64,000 nucleotides of DNA from Ceratothoa steindachneri (lineage: Eukaryota; Arthropoda; Malacostraca; Isopoda; Cymothoidae). Within the stretch, counting starts at the first letter, position 1. Every line of letters begins with the position of its first letter. Below, one piece after another: positions 10,439-23,470 of this stretch. The position numbers were made by a program, and so were the translations under genes. The notes under the pieces were generated by a model that did not search any database, had not been told where the DNA came from, and worked only from the letters and a program-made list of their open reading frames with translations. The stretch is from positions 151,371,806-151,435,805 of the forward strand of contig OZ018326.1 in the NCBI GenBank assembly GCA_963969495.1. The letters are read 5' to 3'.

Positions 10439-10969
10439 GGCCAAACCTACATTCATGGCCAATGGTTTTGAAATTACTATATCATCTTCATCACTCACTC
10501 TATAATTTAAGAAGGGGATTTTTTTCAGTATTTGAATAATAATTTCATCTTAGTTTGGTTATGACTTATGTTTTTTTATCAAAGTTATTTCTAATAATTA
10601 TTTCATATCAAAAAAACAAAATGATGAAGTTCAGAAATAAATATAAGTATCGAAATTTTGCTAATTTTTAAAACTCAAAGAATTACAAATGGTGAAGTTC
10701 ATAAAATGTATTTTTATATATCTTCTTCTATAACTATATTTTAGCAACGTGATATTTTAAAAGGGGGAAAATTTAGTTTAGAGTTCACTTTTTAAATTAA
10801 TATAATTGGCGAAGTTCAGAAAAGTTATACAAATTAAACCATGACTGGGTTTTTTTTAGATTTTAAATTTTAATTTTAGTAGCGAAGCGAAAGCTCCCCC
10901 CGTAAGAGGGAGTGGCGAAGCCATTGCCAAACTTACAGTCATGGTCAATGGTTATTAGATTACTATATT
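10439..10969 (+). repeat. Interspersed repeat R1, copy 1
   Basis: An AT-rich unit of about 490 bases runs from GGCCAAACCTACATTCATGG to a GC-rich tail around 10880-10922 (GTAGCGAAGCGAAAGC, then AGTGGCGAAGCC). A diverged inverted copy lies at 21321-21847. About 44 bases at 10439-10483 recur as a direct repeat at 10925-10969 (both CCAAACxTACAxTCATGGxC, then ATTACTATAT). The element therefore looks like one unit plus the start of a second. It has no coding capacity. TE class is unknown. Confidence 0.75.
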
Positions 10970-11139
10970 TTTCATATAAGAAAATTAATAGAACTAATTA
11001 AACGTGCACTTTGTTTTAGTATGTTTTTTATCATAATTTGAAGGTGAAATATACAAAAGTTTAGATTCCAAACCAATTTTATTTTTAATAGTCACTTAAT
11101 GCGCGCAATCTTTATTTACAATGATGACCTTTGTCTACT

Positions 11140-11980
11140 TCAATTCGTTTTAGCAATATTGCTCCATTTATGCTCAATAAGCACTCGGAACTGCTCAAAT
11201 ACCCCCAAATACTGTATCGATCTGATGTTTTTTGAGCCAAGAACCTTTGCATTGTAAGCTACCATGCTTACAATTAGAGTTATGAGCCCCAAATTGGTCC
11301 TGAACTGTTGGGAAAAGATTCTGATCAATCTCGTTTTGATACCATTTTGAGTTCATAGTAGTGTTCTTGGGAAAAAGTGTTAGTGCTCCAGTTCCCTTAG
11401 ATGAGAAGCAGTGCCAGTCATGCAGAGTTTCCAGATGATTCACTAAAGATACGACACATGACTCATAAAGCGCTGCTCTTTTCCCCTCCTAACGAGGGCT
11501 CTTTCAGAAGCTCCAAACAAGCGGAAGGAAGCTTCATTATTTTGCTTCATTCTTCAACATTCCATTCTCTATATTTCCTAAAAAAGAGAAGCATATCTTT
11601 AAGATTTATCTTGGTAAGAAAGGCTTCTTCACAGCGCTTCTCGACTTGAGACCTCCGTCTAAATGTCTACGCTTCATTGTGCTCGATGAAGCATTTACAC
11701 CTGCTTCTTTCTATCGTGAGAAGTGCCAAACTTGGCACTGAAGGAAACCAGCTCCATGAGCAGGGATCGACCTTACCGGGAGGTAATCTTGGCGTTAATT
11801 TGAAGCTCTTGGTCGTCGAAAAGACTTCTTCACAAGAGTATAATTGGTCGTTTTAAAGTCATGGATGATCTTAAAGATAGTTACTAAATGTATTGCATCA
11901 GGGAGCACTATCTTCTTGCATTTTAGGCCGCTTTGATGAAAAGCAACAATGGCTGCACGCTTATACTTGGGAAGAACCAT
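11140..11980 (-). pseudogene. Tc1/mariner-type transposase relic
   Basis: The minus strand holds scattered pieces of a Tc1-type transposase, a DDE enzyme that moves DNA by cut and paste. The start (11980) reads MVLPKYKRAAIVAFHQSGL and ends RRPRASN, fitting the N-terminal helix-turn-helix DNA-binding part. The middle is scrambled by frameshifts; RALVRRGKEQRFMSH near 11480 resembles the region after the first catalytic Asp. The end reads SKWYQNEIDQNLFPTVQDQF, then KAKVLGSKNIRSIQ, EQFRVLIEHKWSNIAKTN, where relatives carry the second and third acidic residues and PDLNPIE. None of those catalytic motifs is intact. No terminal repeats were found. Class assignment is fairly secure, subgroup is not. 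Confidence 0.7.
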
Positions 11981-11999
11981 TTGTGGAATTCAAAAAGAT

Positions 12000-12860
12000 T
12001 CAAACCTTTATTTTTGCAAAGTGATTTTATGAAATAGATTATAATTAAACATCATTCATTTGACCATATTTGTTATGATTTTACCCTTATGATCGAATAG
12101 CAAAGTTCCAAAGACGGAAAATCAGTTTCTACAGGGATTAAGCAAAACAATGCAGTTTTTCTTATTTTTTATGAAATGCTGACTTTTAAACAATGCGAAA
12201 AAGATTAAAAACAAGAGGAGGGGATTCGCTAGGTCTCTTTACAGGAGAAGAGTGCGCTTTGTAGAGAGACCTTCGTTCTGTAGCCTAGGACCTATCTGAC
12301 TCTAGCAACTACGATTTGGTCTAAATAAATTAATGGTTTCTAGTACATATTTCCTAATAGTTTACTCATAGTCGTTTTTTCCAGGTCCATACTTATTTTC
12401 TAGGCCTAAAAGCAAGAAAAAACTATTAGGGAAATTCTTTTGATATACAGAAAAAACAATCCTCAAAATTTTTTTCATCTACCTTTCTCTTATATGATAA
12501 AAAAGGTAACTCTTAAAAATTAAGAAATACCAGGCCTAAGTGCTGTTTTTTCAAACTCTAAAGCAACTCTTACAAATATCTTGGCTAAAAGCTTTGAATA
12601 TACAAAAAATCAGCCATGCACTCTAATTTTTCTATCTTTAAGTAAACTGTTAGAGAGAATTTGGATAAAAGCATTGAATACACGAAAAAACAGCCCTCCT
12701 GGCTGGTTTTTTTTTGCAAACTCTAAAGTAACTCTTAGAATAAACTTGGATAAAAACTTAAAATATACCTAGGTAATAACCAAACTAAAAGAAAAAAATA
12801 TCTATTATTATTCAACCTACCCGAAAACTACCGTTCTTAAAATATAGTGTTATCGTAAAC
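12000..12860. other. AT-rich stretch, weak internal repetition
   Basis: No gene recognised. Between 12540 and 12780 a segment of about 80-85 bases recurs in diverged form (CTCTAAAGxAACTCTTAxAA, then GGxTAAAAxCTT). This is a minor tandem duplication. Confidence 0.5.

Positions 12861-12861
<1 letters not shown>

Positions 12862-12936
<75 letters not shown>
12862..12936. repeat. (TA)n microsatellite
   Basis: About 37 TA units without interruption. Confidence 0.98.
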
Positions 12937-12938
<2 letters not shown>

Positions 12939-13017
12939 GTCTCAAAACCTTTGACCACGGCTGTAGACTGATCGCCTTAAAGGCTATCTCGAGGCATCAC
13001 GGGAGGAGGGGGATATG

Positions 13018-13092
13018 TGGCCTGTAGCCTAATGGTTAGAACAGTTTACATGTGAATCAATTAGTGCTTATGACCCATGTTCTATTTCCCAC
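13018..13092 (+). repeat. tRNA-like SINE head or tRNA relic
   Basis: TAGCCTAATGGTTAGA (13025-13040) matches a pol III A box and TGTTCTATTTCCC (13079-13091) is a damaged B box. Spacing is slightly long for a tRNA, and the acceptor arms do not pair well. A decayed tRNA-derived SINE head fits better than a working tRNA gene. Confidence 0.45.
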
Positions 13093-13214
13093 AATTTCCT
13101 TAAATGTTATTTATTTATCAATGTGAATATTTTTGTATTATCTCCTCGTTTGTTGCCTTTTTCTTCCTTTCTTAAAGTCTATCTCGAAACATCCTTTGAT
13201 GTTTGGTTAAGTTT

Positions 13215-13280
13215 TGTCGAAAGTATTGAGTTGATAACCGCTAAATGCTAGTTTGCACAGGTTCGAATCCCAACTATTTT
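13215..13280 (+). repeat. Second tRNA-like SINE head
   Basis: GTATTGAGTTGATAACC (A-box-like) is followed by a consensus B box, GGTTCGAATCC, at 13260-13270. No cloverleaf acceptor stem is evident. It may be a second relic related to the one at 13018. Confidence 0.4.
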
Positions 13281-13345
13281 CTTAAGTTTTATACATGCTG
13301 CATATCTTTTATAAAAATCAAAAGATAGTAATAAACCTTGCAAGT

Positions 13346-13414
13346 ACGGGAATGAACTCCATTCTAGAACGGGAATGAACTCCTTTCTAGAACGGGAATG
13401 AACTCCCTTCTTCA
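13346..13414. repeat. Three tandem copies of a 23-bp unit
   Basis: Three consecutive units begin ACGGGAATGAACTCC at 13346, 13369 and 13392 and differ at only a few bases. Confidence 0.95.
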
Positions 13415-13419
13415 AAACA

Positions 13420-16400
13420 ATACTTTTTCAGTGTAAAAAATGAATAGAAAAGACTAAGGGGCGATTACACTGAGTAATCACTCAGGGCTGCCCTCAAAAT
13501 GTCGGGAATATTAAACAGTCACAGATCTAAATTTGCAAATATCCTTATTTGGAAAAAAAATATTTAATTTGTTATTATATAAAATATCAGTAATTTCTAT
13601 CCCTTTGTTATTAGTAATTAGAAAAAATAATTGAAGACTATAAGGGTTTCCTTTTCGCTTAACTAAACAACTTTCTTGATATTTATCTTTCTCTTTAATT
13701 GAAACAAGAGTATTTAATATACCTGAAATCGGAGACGAATTTTGATGACTTCCTTCTGAGGTGTGAAGCATTTTTAAGTGGCCTAGAAAATGGAAGCACT
13801 AAGGCAATGTTATAAGAAATAAATCTGTTTGGAAACATATTTCGCCGTAAAATTTAAGCAAATTCAGCTTTTCTTTTATTTGGCCATGAATTTAGAAACT
13901 TATTTTGGCTTTAAATGAACCTACCTGAAGGATAAAATCCTTTAATTCTATTCTAGATTTCAAAATCCAAGGAACGCATGTATATTTCCTTGATTGCTAA
14001 AGGTGGATCACTTTGTATAAGAGCATTGCATTAAATTCAAAGCTCCCAATGACTGATAATTTATTTATTTCTAAAAGTTTTGTTTCGGGCTTAGCTGAAA
14101 AACGTGAGCCGAATTCATTAGTAAATAAATGGTACTGCAACAGAATTTGAAGCGGAGCACATCGATTTGAACGCTAGCATTGGACGCCGCAAGTCTGATC
14201 ACCGTAGGCTGTTGATTGGCTGCTTTCGCGAAAGGAAGAGAATTCAGAGATTTTGGTTTTACTTCTATTGAATAAAGCAGAATTTTTACCCAGCAGTCGT
14301 TAAGGTGGCAACAGATTAGAGGGGCAGAGTCAAGTGGAAATAATCGGTGGGAAGAGGAGGAATGGATTGGATTATCTTTATAAACATATATAAGCAATAG
14401 ACTCAATTGAGTGCAAGATGTTAATGGAGATCTTAATTACACCCTTCTAGCCAACATTTAAGGTTTAAAGAAGTTTGTAGTAACAATTCTTTTAATCCCG
14501 GATGATTTTTTGTTCTTATATTCTACCATTCCGTATTTTCTGTTCTCTCTGTTATTTCTCTTCTCCTTTGCCTGGCTTATTTCAGGCAGAGGTTAAAGTT
14601 GACGTTTAACCTTAAGAAAATAAGGCAGCAAACATCAGTGATTCTTAAGTTGGTCAATAGTGGCTGCTTAACATCTTTGCCCCCTTTCAAAGGCTGAAGG
14701 GGAAGGTGATTTTAAAGGTGTCTAAAAAAGGAGAAGCACCCGAAATCTGTACTAAAAGTGATTAAGATAAAGGAGGCGAAAATGTGTGGTTTATGCATAT
14801 ATAGTAGCAGAACCTCCTTCAGTCATAGGAGCGGGTAGCGTACGCTTCCCACCCCCATGGGGGAAGACATTGCACTGAGGGCGGAAGGAGGCGCCTTTGT
14901 TTCAGGTTCCCCCCACTCTTTCCCATTAATTTAGGTCAATGTGTAAACAGAATTGGTGTGTAGAATGGGAGGTGTATGTGTGATCAGGAAAAGAAAGAAG
15001 TGATAGTCAATGTGTTTTAAAAACGGTAATTTATTTCAGCTGGATGCTCTATGTGAGACAAACATGAAGGTAAATGAAGGTTTTGTTTTAGATAGAGTGA
15101 AAGTAGTAAAATCACTAAGGGTAAAGAAGGTGTGGCAATAGTTTTTAGAGAGAAATAGCATGATGCAATGTTTAGGTATGAATGTGTGAGCTGGTAAATG
15201 TATGAGTGATATGTGCGTAGTAATATAAAATTTGTTGAAGAATGTTATTTTGTAGGGAGCGTCCTGGGATAGAGTTATCAGAAGACGGGAGGCTACGAAG
15301 CAGCTGGGTAATCACAAATTCCAACCAAAGAAAATCATAACACAGATCTGTAAAATTGGTTCATAGAATAGAGATCAAATTATCTGAAATATGTAAGTAT
15401 ATTGTAAATACACAGCTGTTCAGCAACTCCGCCCAGGGGCTGGAACTAATGAGCCCGACGACGAGGGCTTGTCCCACAGACGAGTCTAGGCCACACCCTT
15501 CTGGAATTGAAACCGTATATATAGTCAGGCAAGAGAGATATCATGATTATTATTATTTTGGAAAAGGAGAAGTTCGATTCAGTTAAGACATTAAGATCAA
15601 TTTATTCTCATCTTATAGTTACGGAACCCCCTTTAATTTTCCTAAGTCTTGTCGCTCCAGAATTCAATAAGAAAATCTGCTTGTCGCCCGTAAAGTACTT
15701 CTTGACGTGCCGCTTGCCGCTTTAATAGGCCCTTATTAGAATAAAAGTATATTTTTGCTGCGTCCTTTCTCAAAGTCCTTCTTTACCTCGATTACCCGTA
15801 AAACATCGGTAAGCCCAGCCAACAATATGAATACCCTTAAACAATCATCTTTGGATTCAGATAATTCCCCATTCATATAAACTGGTAACTCACCGCTATA
15901 AACTGATTACCTCGGTATAAATTGGTAACATATACTCCCATAATTTTATGTAGAAAGCTGTTGGATGCTGTGGTGGATGCGAAGATGCAAGAAAAGTGAG
16001 AAGAAGGGAGAATAACTCGTAGACTGCTTTTAAATTGGGGAAAAAGGGAAGTGTATGTGAGAAAGCTTGAGGGGAAGAGAGAGGAATTTAATGTGAACAT
16101 GGAGATAGAACAAATGTGGAACAAATTTACGGAAAAGGTATTGATTGGATAAAGTAAAGTGTGTATGTGGGTTTGTAATGAATGGATATTAAAGTACATT
16201 GTATTGCCCTTAAACAGGTTCGATGTTTTAAGTATCAACGATTTATGGGGGTGATAGTAGTGCAGATGAGGCAGATCGTGACTACAAGGTTTTGAATGAA
16301 AGGTCCTGGGTGCGATCAAAGCTAAGTTGATGCTATGGGTTTGAGTGTGTAATGTGTCAGGAAGGTGTATGAGAGCATGTTGGTATGAAAGCTGATATAT

Positions 16401-16740
16401 TTTAGTGTGGCAATGATATTATTATTATTATTATTACACAAGATGAGACAGGTAGAACGGAAAGAGTGCAAGCACTATAGATTGCAATTAGCAATCCCCC
16501 CCACACCTGCAACGGTGAAGAGGGAACGATGGTAAGAAGAAAAGGAAGTGAGATAGAAGAACAAATTGGGCAAAGATAGGTAAAGAAAAACCTCAAGGTT
16601 TCCAGTTAAATTAAATTAAGTAATAAAATTAAATTAAATTTGAAAAACAGTAAATAGCAACATTCAAACAAAACAAGATATACTGTATATATGTAGAGTA
16701 TTCAAACAGGAAAAAAACATAACAAATAACAGGATAATGG
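13420..16740. other. No gene recognised
   Basis: Mixed AT-rich DNA. A GC-richer patch at about 14800-14930 and another at 15420-15510 stand out but carry no domain. A short (ATT)n run lies at 16416-16436. Open frames (14071-14406 minus, 15873-16319 minus) match no family I know. Confidence 0.55.
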
Positions 16741-16741
16741 C

Positions 16742-17533
16742 TCATGATGAACACAAAATCTTATTAGCTTTCTTTTTTAATGCATCTACACTATTCGATG
16801 CACAAGTCTCTTCGCCCAAGGAATTCCAAAGATGGACAACACTTGGCAGAAAGCAACGCTGAAACTGGCTAGTACGGCATCTGATAGACTGAAAACAAAG
16901 AGGATGCCGGGCCAAAGCCTGGCGAGTGTTTCTCCTTGCTCCAAAGCGACTTTGCAAGGAAATATACAGCGAGTGATGCGGATTGGATCGTATCTTATAG
17001 AGCATGCACACATTGCTGATCTTCTGGAGATATGCAAGGTTCCATTGGATATTACCGCCACAAAGAAAGCTGGCAGTATAAGAGACTCTGTCAATAAGAT
17101 GCAAGTGTGAGGTAGCAACAGACGACCAGACAGGAGCACACTATTTCAAAGCTGGAAGAATAAAGCTTCGGAAGCAAGTGGCGGACACGGAAGCATCACT
17201 GAAGGTGGCATAGGCCTTTCTCATGATTGCCAATTTCTGCGAAGCAGTAATCACAAGAGATCTGATGTGACACTCAAAAGTTAATTTGGAATCAAATTTA
17301 ACGCCCAAAATGTTCAGTTTGTTCACATTGTTCAATGCTAAACCATCAACATGGCTACGAGATCGTGAGATACACATACATTTAGATTTAGCGATGTTAA
17401 TCTTCATGTTCAATGTATGGCAGCATATAGAAATAAATCGAAGATCTTCATTGAGGGAATTAGATGCAATGCTGCGAGAGTGAGGGGAGTTAATAGTCGT
17501 GAGCAGAGTTACATCGTCTGCATAACCATACAT
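16742..17533 (-). pseudogene. LINE reverse transcriptase 3' part (CR1/jockey-type)
   Basis: The minus strand reads MYGYADDVTLLTTI at its start. YADD is motif C of reverse transcriptase, the metal-binding catalytic box. Thumb sequence follows (MKINIAKSKCMCIS, LNILGVKFDSKLTFECHI, AIMRKAYATF) and then, after a frameshift near 17140, the C-terminal piece that ends with RCRTSQFQRCFLPSVVHLWN and stops at 16742. The RTSQFxRxFxPSxVxLWNSL ending is typical of CR1/jockey-like elements. Upstream RT motifs A and B and the endonuclease are missing, so this is a 5'-truncated copy, as usual for LINEs. Only one clear frameshift suggests it is younger than the other LINE relics here. Confidence 0.85.
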
Positions 17534-17639
17534 AATATTCGTATGGAAAAGGAAGGAATATTTCGAGTATTAACAGTGAAATTGGACAATTTGGTGGGAT
17601 GGTTTGTATACGAAAGTGAGATAGAGTGAGAAATAGCTA

Positions 17640-20600
17640 AGAGGTGTTTATGAAGTTGTGACAAGAATGTTCCGGTGTGTTATGACCATCTAAGAAAATG
17701 AATCAAAATATATTGGCGAAGAGAATATAAGACAGGGAATGTGAAGGTGGGCTAAAGATTGTAAGGCGGCGTAGTAGGTTTCTTGGTTAGGTTAATATGA
17801 GCTTGAGAATGAAATGTCTGGATTGTGTGCAAGAGATGTGCAGGAGGTGGTTTAGAGGGGCGTTTAGGAAGGAGGGGCTTCTGTTTAAGGATAAATCCTG
17901 ACAAAAGAAAAAGAGTTTTGAGAATTGTTTTTTCTGTATAACGAAAGAATTGCCATAAGAGTTTTTTAGCTAATTGAATAAATAAGATTCAGAATTCTAA
18001 TTCAGTTTTCAGTTTCCAAGTTCTAGAAAAAGAAATTATATGGAGGAGGGAGGCAATGCTTCATATTGCTCATTTATAATTTTCCATAAAGTCTAGAAAA
18101 CACAATTTAACCTTTCGCATAATGTAGTTTACCTGTTTCGATATTACAGGTGAACCTTTAATTAACAAATAAATGAATTACCTTTTTACTCATTACGGTT
18201 TGAGATTTGTAATTAAGAAAAAAATTGAAGTTTGATTTTGTCGAAGAGGGGGGATATTCTTTTTTCGTAATGATTTTATCCTTATTTTTACTAAAACTAA
18301 CCCAAACTATCGTGTAGTTTGGTATATTAAAATTAAGTTATTTTTGATTAATCTTGTGCAAACCTTTTGCCTACAATCTCCTGATAAACGGCGAAAAATG
18401 CAACTTTCCTCGCAATATATCTTCAAATTTTCGCTTTCCATTGGGTTTGCAGTTTGATCAAATGACATTTCGCCCGCATAATGGGGTAAAGTTTTAAATT
18501 GTTTAAAACTGCCCAAACTATAATTAAAAGTTTCCTGTCGAAACGTTCTAGAATGGTCAATTTCTGCTCTAGTGCATGAAATACAACGGGTTTCAACGTC
18601 AAAATGGCAACTTTGAAACCATTGTTGCTAAATTATGAACAGGATTATTCATTTGAACAAAGATGAAACCAAATGGAACTGAAAATAAGATGTGATCGCG
18701 CGCTTCGTCACAATTTTTCCTGGAGACAGGAAAAGAGAGAACTAATAGCCATGAATTACTGGGCGAACTCATATGTCCATCCCGATTCATAATCTGCCAG
18801 CCAACTGCCGGGTAAAAGGTCACCCATTTGCCAACTTTTATTTTCAGGTTCGCAGCGCTTCATGATTCGCCAAGGAGAGTGATAGGCCTATTTGTCCTCA
18901 TCTATACGTTCTCTTTTCCACTCACTATTTTTATTTGTTAGTTCACTTATCACAATATCTTTGGTAGCAAGTTATTCAAAATAAGTAACCCATACTTAAA
19001 TTTACGGCAACGACTGAAAAATGCTTAGGATACACTTTGAAATAGGCTTTCCTCTATTTCCCTCAGAAACGATAATAAAACATTTCTTCCAGATCGTCAA
19101 AAGACTTGGTAAAATGCACTGGGATTTTCGTCGCCTATTGATTTATGGGTCCAATCGAAAGAGCATAAGACTCGTGGAAGGAAGGATATCATTTCAACCT
19201 TATCCTTTATTGGCAGACCAAGAAAGAAATAAATTGGGAAGAACCCAAACTCATATCATGATTTGCTCACGCGCAAATACATCAAAGGAGGGAGCAGAAA
19301 ATCACGCATCGAAAGCATGAATACATGATTGAATAACTGCTAGAATGCTTTACATTGATACGGAAAAAGCATTTAAATACTGTATGAAAGAACAGAGGCT
19401 TTCTCTTGATTAGGATGTGTGTCTCAATAAATAAAGAACTATAGAAATGTTGTTTTATGTATTGCAAGTTGTTTATTTGACAGAAGCCAAAGTAGGGTCC
19501 TTTGATTAGATTTTAAAGTAAAAATGAAAAACGCACGAAAGAAAAAAATAAACTGAATTACGAGTAAGTGGCCATAATTTTTTGGTAAAAGTAGTGTATT
19601 TACTGTTCTCAGTGTGGTTTTTCATTACATTTTTGTACGGATTTTAAAATTTTACCATCAATTTAAAATTGTGTTTAGGGAGCCTGTCTTAGAGGCAGCT
19701 TACGGCTTAATTGAAGTTCTAGATAAAGGATCGCTGTAGCATATGAATTCCTTCAATCACGATTAATTTCGGTGACTAACCAAATACGATGTGGCTTAGC
19801 TTTATTCAAATGCCAAGCAGTGTTTCCTTTATTGTTTTCAAGTTGAGTTTAGTGTGAAAGACCTCAAACATAATGTAATTGAGGCTTAAATTACGTTAAA
19901 TTTGATTCGGGAATAAGTGTAATTTTCAAAAATAAGTGTTTATTTTTTTAAATTGTTTTCAAACTCGAAAGGCTGAACATGAAAAGGTAGGGGCAATCCA
20001 CTATCGATCACAAATTATTGATTTTCTAAAATACTTCCCTTATTTCAGCTCTGAGGGCTTAGCGACATGTAATCATGCTTCAAATGACCCAGGAGACCAT
20101 AACAACCATCAATGTGTGGCACATTTTCGTAACAATGTGTTTACAGGAAAGTCATCACGCAATCAAACCACAAATATCATGACTATACGTAGATATTCCG
20201 CTGTAGTGCAACACCTCCTTTAGTGCTATAAAATTTGCAAGGAGACTTAAATCTGAGTTAAATTTCATAAAGCACCATTGTAAATGACTCCGGTTGCCAT
20301 ATACTTAAGATTCACACTATGCAATGTTTTAAATCAAATGAAAGAACAATAACTACAGCTTGCAGAGTCTTTTTCTTATACGATGAAATTATTTTATTGA
20401 TGATGGTGTCAGTTACAACATTTCTACTAAAGATGTGAGTGTTAGCGAACAAGTTTTCAGATTTGGGTCACAGAAAGTCACACACTTTTGTCACTAAAAC
20501 TCCTAAACCTAGGCATTAGAGGGACATACGGTCACAACTGGATTCTGCATGGTGTGACGACGTGCATGAAAGGCAGAACAACCTTACTTTTTCAGGACTG

Positions 20601-21315
20601 GCAGAAGCAAGACTGTGACTGTAAATAGATAAAAGTATTGTCACATGACATATGCCGTTCTTTTAACGCATAAAACTACATTAATCAGCATGATTTACGG
20701 ATCTTTTCAACAGGATGTTGCCATTTGCCACATTGTAAGACAAACTACAGGTATGTTGGTTCTATTTTGAGAATCCGAATCATATCACGTAGTAGTGATA
20801 TTAAATGGCAAGCAGTATCTCCAGGCTCTATTGCACATAAATACTTTCTTTCTTTGATATTTACACCACATTCATGCTTTGCTACTTAGGTTCAATATTT
20901 AAAGGATGTATTTTTTGCACATAAATTTATTCAAACTTGGTATCTTAAATCTCCACTCATATCAATCATACATTTAAAAATTTTCTTTTATATGCATTTC
21001 AAATCATTTCACACCCTTTGGCTCACCATGTCACTGCCATGTAAAAATAATTTATTTTGGCCTGAACAAGCTGTCTGTCTGCAAGTTTTCTTGACAATGT
21101 TAGAATGAAATTGCTAATTGTCTTTAAGTTTTCATCCGCCTGGAAAATAAGAAAAATTAAACATAAATTTGATTTCTTGCTTATTTAAGTGCTTAAGCGT
21201 CATCTTGACAATAGATGGGGCTCTACCGAGTGATTGCTAGTGATCCATTTTCGTCCTTATGCATATAATTAATATTAGGTTTTCTCACATTAAATGTCCT
21301 GGTTTATAATACTAA
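17640..21315. other. AT-rich stretch, no gene recognised
   Basis: Open frames at 18307-18516 (minus), 19021-19320 (plus) and 19936-20223 (plus) have no recognisable domain and no splice or codon evidence I could defend. No tRNA, terminal repeat or tandem array was found. Confidence 0.55.
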
Positions 21316-21320
21316 GTAGA

Positions 21321-21847
21321 ACCAAACATGGCTTCGCTACTCCTCCTTATGGGGGAGCTTGCGCTTCGCTAATAAAATTAAAATTTAAAATATAAAAAAA
21401 AGCAACCATGGTTAAAGTTTTATAAATTTTATGAACTTTACCAATTATTATAATCTTAAAAAGTCACTCTAAACTAAATTTCCACACTTTCAAAATATCA
21501 CGTTGCTTAAATATAGAGTTATAGAAGAAGTTATATAAAAATAAATTATATGAACTTCACCATTTGTAATTCTTTGGGTTTTAAAAAATTCACAAAATTT
21601 CGATACTTATATTTATTTCTGAACTTCACCATTTTTTTATATTATAAAAGAATTATTAGAAATAACTTTGATAAAAAACATGAGTCATAACCAAACTAAG
21701 ATGAAATTATTATTCAAATACTCAAAAAAAATCCCATTATTGAATTATAGTGAAAATAGCATAAAAAAATAGTGAATATTTAATCAAAATATGTAATTGT
21801 TGATTTTCGTTTAATTTCAAATTTATCTTCAAAAGATATGTTTGGCC
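21321..21847 (-). repeat. Interspersed repeat R1, copy 2 (inverted)
   Basis: This is the reverse complement of the unit at 10439-10930. It starts with TGGCTTCGCTACTCC and the GGGGGAGCTTGCGCTTCGC tail, passes through the same AT-rich body, and ends near TTTGGCCA. Identity is patchy, with small indels. It confirms R1 as a dispersed family. Confidence 0.75.
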
Positions 21848-21849
21848 AT

Positions 21850-23460
21850 AAGAAATTGCCTATCGCCTGTACTCTAATTTATATATGGGCGTTTTTGAGA
21901 AAAGATTTCCACTTCGGAAATATTTCCAAGCTCAATTCATGATGCAGCATTAGTAACTAGATTTATACCTCTGCACCTTTCAGTCCCTTTCGCTTTGGTT
22001 CCTTAATTCTTTTAAATTAAATTACACTATCTGGTCGCTGGGTGAGAAGATGAATCTTCAGCAAAAACTCGAAGCTATGACCAAAAAGGGTATGTAGCAT
22101 TGATTTCCCAGAATTTATCTTTAAGTTTAAACTCTGGTTTGCACTTTATTCCTCTGCTCTTCTCCTGAAGTAAGTCATTTATTACAAATTAATTTATTCA
22201 AAGACTTTTAATAAATTAGTTCCTTAAAATATGAAATGTAACACGAAATATAGCATTATAATATCTAGCTAGAATACTATTACTATCACACTCAGATATA
22301 CACGCAAGACCATAGTTACTTGCATCTCTCTGCGTATACGCATTATCCCGTACAGTAAATTGCTAGCAAGGAGTGTGTGTACTTTGTGCTCGTCCGCTTT
22401 CCTCGAATGCACATGGCACATTCCCGAACGCGCGGCGCTTCAAAGGACGGCTCTCGATTGTAATCAAGGGGAGCGTAACGCTTGTTAAGTTGTTACATCG
22501 TTAACCAAATCGTACGTTAAGCGACCGATTGGAAAATCTTCCCCCTTAAGCCTCATTCCTTTCGAAGAGGGGAAGCGGACTTTGAGAAAGTAAACGTAAT
22601 GGAAGAAGGGGGAAAGAGAATCCAAGCCGAAGAGAAAGAGAAAGGGAGGACGATTAAACGACTGAAAGAAACACGAAATATTTTCAACTAAGATGAAGAG
22701 GAATGTAAATGTAAAATGGATGGCCAAGAGAAACATTTGTATCAATTGCCTGTGTGTTCATTTCACACTTAGTACTCGTATCTAGATAAATAAAATACAC
22801 AGCAAATGAACGAATTGGTGTTCATCTTTCAAATTTATAATTAAATTGTCACTACTATAAGATAAAGGATACGATAATTTACCTAAAAAATGAATCAAAA
22901 TTATTATTTCCATAGATTAAATACTCAGCCAATTTAAATGATACTATGGTTTTATATGGATAAATCATTTATTATGTCTACTTTTAGTAATTTTAAGTCG
23001 CCAAAGATTGGATTTGTTCTCTCATCGATTCGATCTTATTTCTTGCTCTGAGCTGCACTCGACTTTCAGCCGTAGTCAAATCTATCTTGGTGTGGGAAAG
23101 AATTAGAAGAAAGATGATCATTAGCATATGTGAAGTAGGATGATGTGAAACAAAAATCTTTAAACCTGAGAAGCTGCAGTAGTTTGCTACTCTTTATACG
23201 CTAATTATTATAAGAATTTGAACTATTGAAATTCATTTTGACCTGAAAAACGTACCTTACGCTGATGTAGGTTTATATGATTCGTTTAGTTGTAGATTTG
23301 TAGCGTTGCAATCATCTATAATATCAATTCTTTAAGTCAATTTCAACTCAGAATGGCTTGAATTATTTTTTACACCTAAAATAATAAAATATAGAAAATT
23401 CGAATAAGAAAAATCCAGAGATTCATTCAAATATAATCAATTTTCAAATGATTTTTTATA
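21850..23460. other. No gene recognised
   Basis: AT-rich apart from a GC-rich patch at 22380-22460. No domain, RNA gene or repeat could be supported. Confidence 0.55.
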
Positions 23461-23470
23461 TTCAATCATC

